A DNA stretch of 64,000 bases from Pseudoips prasinana (taxonomy: Eukaryota; Arthropoda; Insecta; Lepidoptera; Nolidae): the NCBI GenBank assembly GCA_951640165.1, contig OX621255.1, forward strand, positions 930,001-994,000, written 5' to 3'. The notes below the pieces were generated by a model. The model had not been told where the DNA came from, made no database searches, and saw nothing but the letters and a program-made list of their open reading frames with translations. Of this stretch, positions 9,262-18,573 are shown piece by piece. Within the stretch, counting starts at the first letter, position 1, and every line of letters starts with the position of its first letter. The position numbers and the translations under genes were made by a program.

Positions 9262-11165
9262 GGAAGTGGTAGTGCTTTCTTCAATAAGGGCGATAAAAAC
9301 CCTTTGAAAAAATAACATACCCATCACGTTACTGATATACCACATACATACGCAGCGGCAAGTTATTCAGAAGACCGAGGATATATCCAGCCATTATGCT
9401 TAGCGTTTGATTGAATCGAAACCTGGATGTACTGTGATCTTTCCAAAATTCCAAATTAAGTACCGGTATGTCGAGGTGTTAAAGTGTTTGTATGAGAACT
9501 CGCAACCTATACGATTGCAGCGAGGCGTGAGACAGGGGGATATAACATCTCCATCTCCAAAACTATTCATCACTGCATTGGAAGATGTCTTTAAGCTCCT
9601 GGACTGAAAGGCTTTGGCATCAATCTCAATGGCGAATACATCCCTCACCTTCGTACTCATGGGTGAAACATTGAACTACCTTGGTACAATGCTGGAAGAC
9701 TTCAGCAGGGTCTCTCTACTAGTGGGTCTCAAAATGAACATGGATAAGACGAATATCATGTTGAACATTCAGGTTGCACCCATTCCAGTTAAGGTAAGGG
9801 ACTCTGCACTCGAGGTTGTGGAGAGCTATATCTATACCTAGGACAGACCACCCCACTAGGGAGGCGGTAACACGGTGGTTTTCACCGAAATCTGCGTGCG
9901 CCAAGAGAACGGGAGGGCGCCGTTCGTTCATTGAGTACCGACGGGATGACTACCAGCACGTATTAGTGCACTGGCGCGCACGGCTAGAACTACGCCTAAA
10001 CGCGCGCCAGCGTGCCGTCGGTGCCATCCTACCTCACCTCAAGGCCTAGGTGGAAAGGAGTCTGCCCAACACACTCTCGCTGAGTGCCCGGCCCGAGTGG
10101 CCAAAAGGCGACTCAAGATCGTAGGGGCAATGCTGGTGGGTGACTCTTCTAAATGGCACGCCGTGGTCTCCTTTTATGAGGCAGTCATGTTCCAAAAGGA
10201 GGCCGCCGGGCGCGAACGGGAGAGATCGCAGACGGAGGAGGCGTCGGGGTGGCGGCTGCAACCGGTAGCCCAACTCCCCCTCGGAGCCGCGGCGGCAGTA
10301 AAAGAAGTCAATGTTACCAGCTAAAAGAAGACAGCGATCTGTTTATGGCGCAGTCGCTGTGCCGGACTGGCAGAAGTCGGCAAATAGCGAGGACAATCCA
10401 GAGCCCTCTCAGGGTACGTGTGGGACCATCATACCATCTGGAACTTTTCGCATAAGGGGTGCACCGGAGCAACATACCCGCGTTCCCGGGGCTCCCCCAT
10501 CAGGCGCCAAGAGAAGCCCACGGCAGGTAGGTTTAGTCGGTGCGAGTCTGACGCATCCATCCGTAAACATTTTTGCGGGTGGCATACGTAGGCATTCGAC
10601 CTGCCTTATCAAAAAAAAGGTAAGAGGTCCACTTCGAGTAGGAGATCAATTGTAGAATCCAGGGCCAGGGCAGCGTTCGGAAAGCTAGGCTTCTGGTCCC
10701 AAATACCAATCAAAAGTCTTCGATTAGTATGTGTTGCCTCTGATGAATTAGGGAACCAAGACGTAGTCGCTCACTACGGGACTAATAAAATGGCTCATGG
10801 TCACCCAAAGAGCAATGGAGTACGCCATGTTCGGTGTTTCCCTCCGAGCTCAAATCACAAATGTCAAGAAGACCAAGAGAGGCAAATCAAAAAAACCGAC
10901 ATAGCTTGAATAATTGCCAAGCAAATGTAGGGGTGGGCAGGGTACATAGCTTGCAGAATCTAAGGCCGCTGGGGCAGAAAGTTTCTCAAGTGGCGACCAT
11001 GAACCGAAAAACGCAACGTGGCCCCCAACAAGATGGACCGATGATCTTGCGAGGGCCGATGACAGCCGCTGGATGCGGGCAAGGCAGGATCTGCAGTTGT
11101 GGAGTATCTTTAGGAAGCAATGGACTTTGCCCAGCAGTACCTTTGGCTGATATGATGATAATGAT
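9262..11165 (+). pseudogene. RTE-clade LINE, second copy, decayed and interrupted
   Basis: Homologous along its length to the RTE copy at 2826-4180 but broken by many stops, frameshifts and deletions. Recognisable pieces include LQRGVRQGDI (near 9515-9545), the LKMNMDKTNIM block (9730-9765) and, after a gap, the C-terminal region from 10618 to the (ATG)n-like tail near 11165. Positions 9865-10617 are occupied by an R1-clade LINE fragment. The FADD catalytic motif is lost to a deletion near 9655. It cannot encode a protein. It starts at nearly the same internal point as the first copy. Confidence 0.85.
9865..10617 (+). mobile_element. R1-clade LINE 3' fragment nested in RTE
   Basis: The frame around 10080-10320 carries the words KIVGAMLVGD and SFYEAVMFQKEAAGRERERS, typical of the C-terminus of R1-clade non-LTR proteins. 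It is followed by a GC-rich 3' UTR ending in a run of eight A at 10611-10618. The flanks AGGGAGG (9858-9864) and AGGTAAG (10618-10624) look like a diverged 7-bp target duplication of the RTE sequence AGGTAGG. The fragment is 5'-truncated and broken. Confidence 0.75.
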
Positions 11166-11269
11166 GATGGTTATAATGATGATGCATCTATTCAATAACG
11201 GTGTACGCCACCACTCCTCCGCGGTTTAACTTTAACAGAATGAAAATCAAATTCTTATTATAATATAAT

Positions 11270-11626
11270 TATGTCCTCCTAGCCGAATTTCGGCCCCAGC
11301 GGCCAGTCTCAATGGAGACTGGCTATGTGAGCGGGACATACCACAAGTGTGTGTGCAAACACAGGGGCACTATCTATTCCATCACTCTCATTATCCGATG
11401 GGACGAGTAGCGGAACGACCGGAAGGTCAGGTACAGGATCGACGGCTTTACGTGCTCTCCGAGGCATGAGGCTATAATACCGCCAACTCCCAGACTTCGG
11501 GCTGACACTAAGAAATTTTTCTTTTTACGTAAAAATCCCATAGACACTTTTGGCCCAACCCGGGATTTGAACCCAGGACCTCGTTATCTACGTTTGAAGA
11601 CGCTATCACTAGACCAACGAAGCGTA
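11270..11626 (-). mobile_element. SINE4 (tRNA-derived), near full length
   Basis: Minus-strand copy with head TGGTCTAGTGATAGCGTC and B-box-like GGTTCAAATCCCGGG, then about 300 bp of family body. This is the best-preserved SINE4 copy in the window. Confidence 0.8.
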
Positions 11627-11892
11627 ACACATACTTTAAAAAAAGAACTGCTAAATTGCTTTTACTTAATTCTGTAGTACCTACCGAGTTCCAAATTAAA
11701 AGAAATTATGACAATAAACAAGAACAGACACGAAAAATTTAATATTACCTACAGTGTTTAGCGACAAGCAAAATTGAACTTTAAAATAATAAATTCCAAA
11801 TTATTACGACTAGATGTCACGTGCGGTGGTGTTTATGCAATTACCAAACCAATTTCGATGCGAAAGAGTGCATATTACAATGTCTTGGCTGG

Positions 11893-12056
11893 AATGGCTT
11901 ACCCTGTTACAGTGTTACAGGGTATGAAAGGGTAACCCTTTCGGAAGCGGTTCATTACACCCGTTCGAAGGTGTAACTCGTATCATAGGGTTTATTTTTT
12001 AAGCGCTTAAAAATACCCGTTCAAAAACCCGTTCAACGAGTATCCGGACGGTCCCT
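11893..12056. mobile_element. Possible DNA transposon remnant ending CGGTCCCTG
   Basis: Contains GGGTAACCC and GGTGTAACTCGTATC words shared with 7471-7700 and terminates in CGGTCCCTG, the complement of that element's start. The left terminus is not identifiable, so it is probably truncated. Confidence 0.5.
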
Positions 12057-12282
12057 GGATTATTTGAATAGGCCAGTGGCGATGTTCCACCGCCGACTTC
12101 CTGTCGAAACATGCAATAAATTTCTGCCTAGTTAAAATGCACTTATAACTGGCAAAAAATTAATAATAAAATTAATTAACTAGCCAACTTATTCCGCGGC
12201 TCTAGGCTAGAACGGGATCAGTTAACTAAAGAGCCAACATTCTTGTAGCTGAATTACTAAATAATACATAAAAACATTACAA

Positions 12283-12428
12283 GTACAGACGCCAGCACAT
12301 CAAGCTACCCCAATCTGTCAAATTACCCCAATTGAAAGTGATAGTGATTACGCTTATGTGATAAAGTTGAAAGTTTCTACAAAATAAATTTTACTGATTG
12401 AGGTAGCTGGCTGTGCTGGCGTCTGTAC
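12283..12428. mobile_element. Small MITE, GTACAGACGCCAGC family
   Basis: Full-length copy, 146 bp, with complementary ends GTACAGACGCCAGCACATC and GCTGGCGTCTGTAC. The internal spacer has the TTATGTGATAAAGTTGAAA word in inverted orientation relative to the copy at 23023. Confidence 0.8.
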
Positions 12429-12882
12429 CTCAATAAAAGCACCAGCAGAACCAATGAGGAAACAATATTATGTTTGTTCCGAAACTTAGCGGGTGTTTCT
12501 TTTCTATTCCCACTTTTATTAGTTTCCACAGCGAGTCAAAGCTGCAGTGTTAATACAAGTTTGGTTACCAGCGCCCTCTAGCGGCCGATTAAAGTGTTAA
12601 CACAACTTAGTTACCGCAACTAATTGCCCAATTGCAGGCGCAGTTAGAAAGTATTTGCATTGCAAAAGGAAAACCGTTTCATCTTCATAAGAACTACGAG
12701 TACACAAAGAATAAGTCATTTGTTGAATTTTGAAGTTAAATTACCAAATTATTTACACGAAATTACTGTCCAAAGTGAATAACATTTTTTCCAGACAATA
12801 ATAAAAAAATTGTGTTTACGGGTTTTCTCAGGAATAAACATTAAAAAAATATAAACACACAACAACGGATACTGTACAAAGT

Positions 12883-13132
12883 AGTCAAACATTAAAATCA
12901 GTTAAAAGGTTTTTTAAAAATAAAAGATTTGATTAAGTGCTGCCGATTTGGAGGCTAGCTGTATAATGAATAAAAATCTTATTAACTAACGCCTTCAAGG
13001 GGCGACAAAACATATCATATATCGTCGGGAACAATATTCTAAGAACCGCGTCCGGTGGCAATGCTGAGCCATCGATAACGGTCACGTAGCATGTATTAAT
13101 CCAAAACAGATGACGTGACAGGATGCATAACT
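12883..13132 (-). repeat. 3' LTR of the errantivirus
   Basis: 250 bp, identical to 20416-20665. It also encodes the last residues and stop of the env frame, which enters the LTR from 13132 down to 13096. Short AGT/ACT inverted ends are present. Confidence 0.95.
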
Positions 13133-14850
13133 CCTCCCTCCTCAAGAGCGAAATTATCGGGTTGTTCTTTTTTAATAACTTTCCGATGATTTCGCGAATA
13201 CAAAATGATTTTATTACGTAAAATATATGATAAAGATAAAAGTATACAAGACAAAACTAGGAATAATGTTACATAAACTAAAACTACACTGATGTTAGAG
13301 TCTGTTTGGTAGAAATCACCATTTGGTAATTCACTTTCCTTCAATACACTTGACATATATTTCACTTCGTCTAAGTTCACACCTCTCATGTTAAGTACAC
13401 GTGCACCGGATAGTGTCGGCAGCATGCTCGCAGGTAACTGTGGCAGGTTCACAACTGGAATTTGCTCTACAACTTCATTTTCGATGAGAATTTGTTTGTG
13501 ACGAATTTTCATTTGTTGTATCTCAATATCACATGGCTCATCGAGGGTCATAATGTAAGTTCCGAAGACAGGGTGCATACTGACATCATTATTACAGGTT
13601 ATGACTAGGGTAGTTTTAATCCTCGTGAATAGTATCCAGCTCGTAGCTGTTAAACGTTGCATTCTTACATCCTCGATATTAATCTGGTGTTGCTTACATT
13701 GTGTAAAATTTTCCTCAAACTTTAAAAGTTGTTCAATACAGGTGGACTCAGGATATGGTGTTAAGTTTTCTTCAGTGCATAAGAATTGGTTTCTTACAGC
13801 CAGCGAGGTGCATGGTTTCACGATCGGCAGATGTTTCATCCCCCTTGCCAAAAGGTTAGGGTATTTGGGAAATATGGAAACGGTTTTATTTTCTGATTGA
13901 CGGAAAATCGGTAAAGAATAGACTTTAAAATAGTTATATGTATTGTTATCTGTAAGTGGAACCTCTAGTATGAACGTAATCTGGTTTTGCTTTATATAGG
14001 TTTTTACATTAAAGGTTTCTTCCAATTTTACTAGATTATCCTCGGTAGCGGGATATATCAAGTTTTCAGTTATAGATATTAATTTTAAGTGTTCCAGTAA
14101 TTCAGTGGAGTTAATGATGCTCTGATGTAGCACAGATATTTTACTAAATGCAAGAGCGGTCTCTATCTCTCCTAGTTTTATAAAGATAGTACGAAAATTG
14201 CTAACGAACACATTAAACAAACTTATAATATATGCACTATAATTCCACTGATTACTTTTAGACACTAATTCAGCTAACGTAGTTTCAACAGCCTTAATTC
14301 TTTGATCTAAGACGATAGAATTTTGGTTTATAACTTCGGTTGAATTGATAAAACTGTCAAGCATTTGAGAAACTATAGTTAATTTTCTTTTAACAATCAT
14401 TTGATTGTGAGTAAGTTCGGACGTTATTTTATCATACCGTAGCGCATCGTCATGGTCTAGGTTTCCAGTGATAACTTTTATGAGGGAACCTAACGGGTTT
14501 ATAATGCCTCTTTTTGTACGGTATTGTGGTACTAATTGTGAATATTTCTGTGTGGTTATTTTACGTACGTAATCAACATGTGCTACCATAGTTATGAGAT
14601 AAGGTGGATATGACCCATTTCTCTTAATCATATTGCTAAACTCGTTATACTTAAATATTACGAATTGTAAGTCGTCCTGAATTCTATCCAAGTTAAGAAC
14701 CTTAATAATAGTCCAATAGTCTGTTTGGAGATAGGCCTGGCCTTCTTTAACAGGAAGGATTCCGGGGTTTTCTTCAAGGGATTGCAGTTGAAGGGCCAGC
14801 ACCGGCATCGCTATTGTCAACGCGCACCACCTGCGGAGGGCGTTTAACAT
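13096..14850 (-). CDS. env: Errantivirus envelope protein (baculovirus F-like)
   Basis: A 584-residue open frame for the membrane fusion glycoprotein. A hydrophobic N-terminus (about residues 11-22) may be a signal peptide. A furin-type site RTKR at 111-114 is followed by GIINPLG, resembling the fusion-peptide region of insect errantivirus Env and baculovirus F proteins, with the LDHDDA word about 17 residues on. Many N-x-S/T sequons follow (for example N78). One transmembrane segment lies at about 522-544, then a 40-residue basic cytoplasmic tail. The frame overlaps the 3' end of pol by 77 bases and crosses the polypurine tract into the 3' LTR, where it stops. Expression is probably from a spliced mRNA, as in related elements, so the true N-terminus may differ from this ATG. 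No break was seen. Confidence 0.9.
   Translation of the reverse strand: MLNALRRWCALTIAMPVLALQLQSLEENPGILPVKEGQAYLQTDYWTIIKVLNLDRIQDDLQFVIFKYNEFSNMIKRNGSYPPYLITMVAHVDYVRKITTQKYSQLVPQYRTKRGIINPLGSLIKVITGNLDHDDALRYDKITSELTHNQMIVKRKLTIVSQMLDSFINSTEVINQNSIVLDQRIKAVETTLAELVSKSNQWNYSAYIISLFNVFVSNFRTIFIKLGEIETALAFSKISVLHQSIINSTELLEHLKLISITENLIYPATEDNLVKLEETFNVKTYIKQNQITFILEVPLTDNNTYNYFKVYSLPIFRQSENKTVSIFPKYPNLLARGMKHLPIVKPCTSLAVRNQFLCTEENLTPYPESTCIEQLLKFEENFTQCKQHQINIEDVRMQRLTATSWILFTRIKTTLVITCNNDVSMHPVFGTYIMTLDEPCDIEIQQMKIRHKQILIENEVVEQIPVVNLPQLPASMLPTLSGARVLNMRGVNLDEVKYMSSVLKESELPNGDFYQTDSNISVVLVYVTLFLVLSCILLSLSYILRNKIILYSRNHRKVIKKEQPDNFALEEGGVMHPVTSSVLD
13133..13143 (-). promoter_or_regulatory. 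Polypurine tract
   Basis: On the element strand GAGGAGGGAGG lies immediately before the 3' LTR. This is the position and composition of a plus-strand primer tract. It also codes for the EEGG residues of Env. Confidence 0.85.
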
Positions 14851-17800
14851 TTTTAATAGGGACTTTAGTCTTTCTTTGACCTACCTCTATGGGTACTATA
14901 TTTCGGGTGACTTTACCAATAATTTTCGCTTTGGTGTATCGCGGCTTATCTTTGCTTTTTCTTTTATTGACATCCTTAGCATAAATTACCTTTCCTTCGG
15001 GAAGATCAATTTCACCTTCACCTCCTCTCTTTTTCCTAATATTTTCTTTTATTTCTATCATTTTATCTGTTAGATATTTATATAAGAATTTTGTTCGCTT
15101 AGCGTGATCTCTTACTAACTTTTGTACATACTGTTTCTCAAACTCTAGAGCAAAAGAACTATTTGAGTCTGTATGTCCAAATACGGTCTCAAATGGCGTT
15201 AATCCCGTAACAGAGTGTATTGCGTTATTGTAGGCCATAATAGAGTACATCATTACTGATGCCGCATCAGTACATCTTTCTTCATATTTGGCACATCTGT
15301 AAATTTCGTTTATAGTGGAATGTAACCTTTCGATAAGGCCCATCGAGTTAGGGTTATTAGGTGTGCCAATATGGAGTTCTATTTTATGTAAGTTTAAAAA
15401 TTCTTTTAGTAATTCATTATTGAATTCACTTCCGGGGTCTGAACTTATCTTTTGGGGAATGCCATAAAAAGAGAAATATTTCATGAGTGCTCGCACTACT
15501 TCGGGTGTTGATCTATTAGAAATTGGAATAGCCTGCCCTAATTTGCTGAATGCGTCGATGAGAGTTAAATAGTACTGTCCTTCAATTTGGAAAAGGTCAA
15601 TAAATACTTCTTGAAATGGAGCGTCTTGAGTTTGGGTTAATTGTAGAAACGGTTTGATTGGTTTACGGTCATATTTCATTTTACGACAAATTTCGCAGGC
15701 ATTTATTATAGCTGAAATGGTTTCTTGCATGTTTTGCCAAAAATAATTTCTACGTATGCGTCCTAGGGTTTCCTTTATACCTCGGTGACATGATTTTCCT
15801 TCGTGATATTTGATTACTATGGCTCTCTGTTCTTTTTCATCTTCTACGTAAACAACTCGCTCAGTACACTCAAATAATTGGACAGTGTCTTTTCTAAATA
15901 ACTCTATCACCTTGGTACTAAACTGTCGGCGATGCTCCTCGTCTTCAAAATATATAAAATATTTGGTTTTTGGCCTAATATACTCTAATAAGAATCTTTT
16001 GACTAAATCAGGATTGTTGATAGGTAAGAAAACTTCCAAAATCTTTTGCTTTTCACCTGAAAGATTTCGGACTTGCATTTCATTTCTCAACCACGTAAAT
16101 ACTAGAATTTGGTTAGGTTTAGTGTCAATCGCTTCCTGTAATATTGGTATACCAGATGACTCGACATCTATAGCAGAATGGATTGTATCAGATTTAGTTG
16201 TCACAGATGGCGATCTAATAGGATACTCGGGTATTTTTACAGAATTTGTAACAGACATTTTATCCGAATCAGAAGATATTGAAATTGGACTTGCTGATAT
16301 CGTAGCACTGGAATCAGATACTGTTATCGTGGAGGAACTATTGCGTCTATCTCTAGGTTTTGCAGTTACCTTTTTCACGTTTTGTCTGTCTGAACCTTCC
16401 CTACGTTTTTGTTCTGTGTCGTCAATATTAACTTGCATTGATTGTCCCTCATCTTCCGAATGAGTTGCATTGATTTTAATCCGGGATAGGGCGTCAGCAT
16501 TTAAATTTTGTTTCCCACTTTTGTATATTACTTTATAATCATAATCCTGAAGCCTTAAACGCCAACGAGTAAGCTTATTACTAGCGTCTTTTTGTGAATT
16601 AAGCCATGATAACGGTTTATGGTCTGTGTAGATACTAAATTTCTTGCCATAAAGGTAAGGACGAAAATGTTTGATCGCCCAGACTATTGCAAGACATTCC
16701 CGTTCGATAGTACTATAGCGAGTTTCTGTATCGCTTAGGGTACGACTGGCATATGCCACCGGTTTATCACCTCCTATCGGTCCTTGCGACAATACGGCGC
16801 CTATAGCGACGTTAGATGCGTCTGTAGTCAAGATGAAAGGTTTTTCAAAGTCGGGGTATTGTAGAAGCGGTGCACTTGTCAGGAGTTCTTTACACTTATT
16901 GAAGGCATCTATATAATTTTTATCTAAAACTATTTTGTTCCGCTTCTTGAGGCAAGAGGTCAACGGTTTAGTGGTATGAGCAAAGTCTTTGATAAATCGT
17001 CTGTAATAGCCAATGAGTCCTAAGAAAGATTTAATTTCAGTAGTCGTTTTTGGTAAAGGGTAGTTTAAAACAGCAGCTATTTTATCGTCATTTGGTTTAA
17101 GTCCGTCTCTAGTAATGGTATGACCAAGGTAAATGATTTCCTTTCGTAGAAATTCCGATTTGTCCAGTTGTAATTTTAAATTTGTCTGTCTAAGTCGGTC
17201 AAAGATAGTTCGTAGTTTTTGTACGTGTTCGTCTAAGCTGGATGAAAATATAATTACGTCATCTAAGTAAACCATGCAATGGAGGCCTTGCAGCCCTTTG
17301 AAAACGCTATCCATTGTTCTTTGGAATGTCGCTGGGGCCGTTTTAAGTCCGAATGGCATTCTTAAAAATTCCCAATGTCCGTTCTGTGTACTAAATGCTG
17401 TCTTTTGTCTGTCCTCTACTTCAACTTCGATCTGATGGTATCCGCTCGCCAAATCAAGCGTAGTGAAGTAAAAACTCTTCCCTAGTTTGTCAAATAATTC
17501 AGTTATGTTCGGTAATGGGTAACGGTCGTCAACAGTAATGTCGTTCAGTCGTCTATAGTCAACTACCATCCGCCATTTAGCCTCTCCCGATGCATCAGCT
17601 TTCTTGGGGACTAAGTGAACGGGTGAATTCCAGGGCGAGTGTGACTCCTGAATGACGTTTTCCTTAAGTAATTTTTCAGTTTGTCTATTAATCTCTTCTG
17701 CTTGTGTGGGGGCTTGTCTGTAAGGTCTTACGTAGATAGGATCTTCGTTTGTAGTACGAATTTTATGTTTAACCTGATTTGTGAAACTTAAGGGAATTTG

Positions 17801-18508
17801 GTCACAGTAGAATATATCTTTATATTCCGTACAGAGATTAAATATTTTGTTGCGTTCCTCGTCATTCATGTGGTCAAGTCTAAGTTTTTGTAAATTATCT
17901 GTTAGAAGCTTTTCCGTTTCTATTGTAGGTCTTTCGACATTAAAGTTTAATACACATTCGGTCATATTTAGTTGGGTAACAGTAAAAGGTTTGGTTATAG
18001 TTATACGTACGGGTTTATCTAAAGTACTTTGTATAATCGTCGTTGCATATCCGTTTACACAATTTACCAATGCGGAAGGCATTCGTAGACCAGGAGTAAA
18101 TTCTTTAAAATCAATGACGCCTTCGCCCGAATGTAGATCTATCGGAATTTTGACACGTTGTTCACATCGTGGTTGCATATCAATAATATAGTTTAAGTTA
18201 TGGATTATAGGGATACTAGCAGATTTAGTTTTTAGTTCTAAATGTTTAAGGTCAATTATCGCTTCTAATAGTTGAAGCAGATCGTTACCAATAAGTCCTT
18301 CATAGCGGTTATCTACATCATATAAATGGAATTTGTGGAAGTTAGGAGAATTGAAGGTCGGTAATAAGGGAATTTCTATGACTTCATTATGACGGCTAGA
18401 AGAATGAGTGCTTACTACCTGAAATGGTTCATGCTTAATGTACTCAGAGAAATATAAATATGCAACGCGTGGACTTATGAACGACCGGGTGCTCCCTGTA
18501 TCGATCAT
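14774..18508 (-). CDS. pol: Errantivirus Pol polyprotein (protease, RT, RNase H, integrase)
   Basis: A 1,244-residue frame counted from its first ATG, which lies just before the protease motif. The true frame is open further upstream to 18622, so Pol is probably made as Gag-Pol by a -1 frameshift. Protease active site DTG at residues 3-5 (DTGSTRSFIS). Reverse transcriptase about 265-430, with LDLASGYHQI at 351-360 and catalytic YLDD at 414-417. RNase H about 557-675 (TTDAS, ERE, YTDHKP, NADALSR). A Ser-rich, poorly conserved linker follows, about 690-890. Integrase zinc finger H902, H908, C938, C941; catalytic D971, D1024 and E1060, with 35 residues between the last two, matching DD35E. All catalytic residues are intact. 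The end overlaps env. Confidence 0.95.
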   Translation of the reverse strand: MIDTGSTRSFISPRVAYLYFSEYIKHEPFQVVSTHSSSRHNEVIEIPLLPTFNSPNFHKFHLYDVDNRYEGLIGNDLLQLLEAIIDLKHLELKTKSASIPIIHNLNYIIDMQPRCEQRVKIPIDLHSGEGVIDFKEFTPGLRMPSALVNCVNGYATTIIQSTLDKPVRITITKPFTVTQLNMTECVLNFNVERPTIETEKLLTDNLQKLRLDHMNDEERNKIFNLCTEYKDIFYCDQIPLSFTNQVKHKIRTTNEDPIYVRPYRQAPTQAEEINRQTEKLLKENVIQESHSPWNSPVHLVPKKADASGEAKWRMVVDYRRLNDITVDDRYPLPNITELFDKLGKSFYFTTLDLASGYHQIEVEVEDRQKTAFSTQNGHWEFLRMPFGLKTAPATFQRTMDSVFKGLQGLHCMVYLDDVIIFSSSLDEHVQKLRTIFDRLRQTNLKLQLDKSEFLRKEIIYLGHTITRDGLKPNDDKIAAVLNYPLPKTTTEIKSFLGLIGYYRRFIKDFAHTTKPLTSCLKKRNKIVLDKNYIDAFNKCKELLTSAPLLQYPDFEKPFILTTDASNVAIGAVLSQGPIGGDKPVAYASRTLSDTETRYSTIERECLAIVWAIKHFRPYLYGKKFSIYTDHKPLSWLNSQKDASNKLTRWRLRLQDYDYKVIYKSGKQNLNADALSRIKINATHSEDEGQSMQVNIDDTEQKRREGSDRQNVKKVTAKPRDRRNSSSTITVSDSSATISASPISISSDSDKMSVTNSVKIPEYPIRSPSVTTKSDTIHSAIDVESSGIPILQEAIDTKPNQILVFTWLRNEMQVRNLSGEKQKILEVFLPINNPDLVKRFLLEYIRPKTKYFIYFEDEEHRRQFSTKVIELFRKDTVQLFECTERVVYVEDEKEQRAIVIKYHEGKSCHRGIKETLGRIRRNYFWQNMQETISAIINACEICRKMKYDRKPIKPFLQLTQTQDAPFQEVFIDLFQIEGQYYLTLIDAFSKLGQAIPISNRSTPEVVRALMKYFSFYGIPQKISSDPGSEFNNELLKEFLNLHKIELHIGTPNNPNSMGLIERLHSTINEIYRCAKYEERCTDAASVMMYSIMAYNNAIHSVTGLTPFETVFGHTDSNSSFALEFEKQYVQKLVRDHAKRTKFLYKYLTDKMIEIKENIRKKRGGEGEIDLPEGKVIYAKDVNKRKSKDKPRYTKAKIIGKVTRNIVPIEVGQRKTKVPIKNVKRPPQVVRVDNSDAGAGPSTAIP

Positions 18509-18573
18509 GAACCTCGCATCTATTTCGGGGATATATATATACGGTAGCTTAAGACTATGGTCACAATTTAATT

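Noticed and set aside
15885..16463. 192-codon plus-strand frame
   Set aside because: It is the antisense shadow of the pol linker between RNase H and integrase; composition and lack of motif agree.
17847..18191. 114-codon plus-strand frame
   Set aside because: Antisense to pol upstream of the RT domain; no independent evidence.
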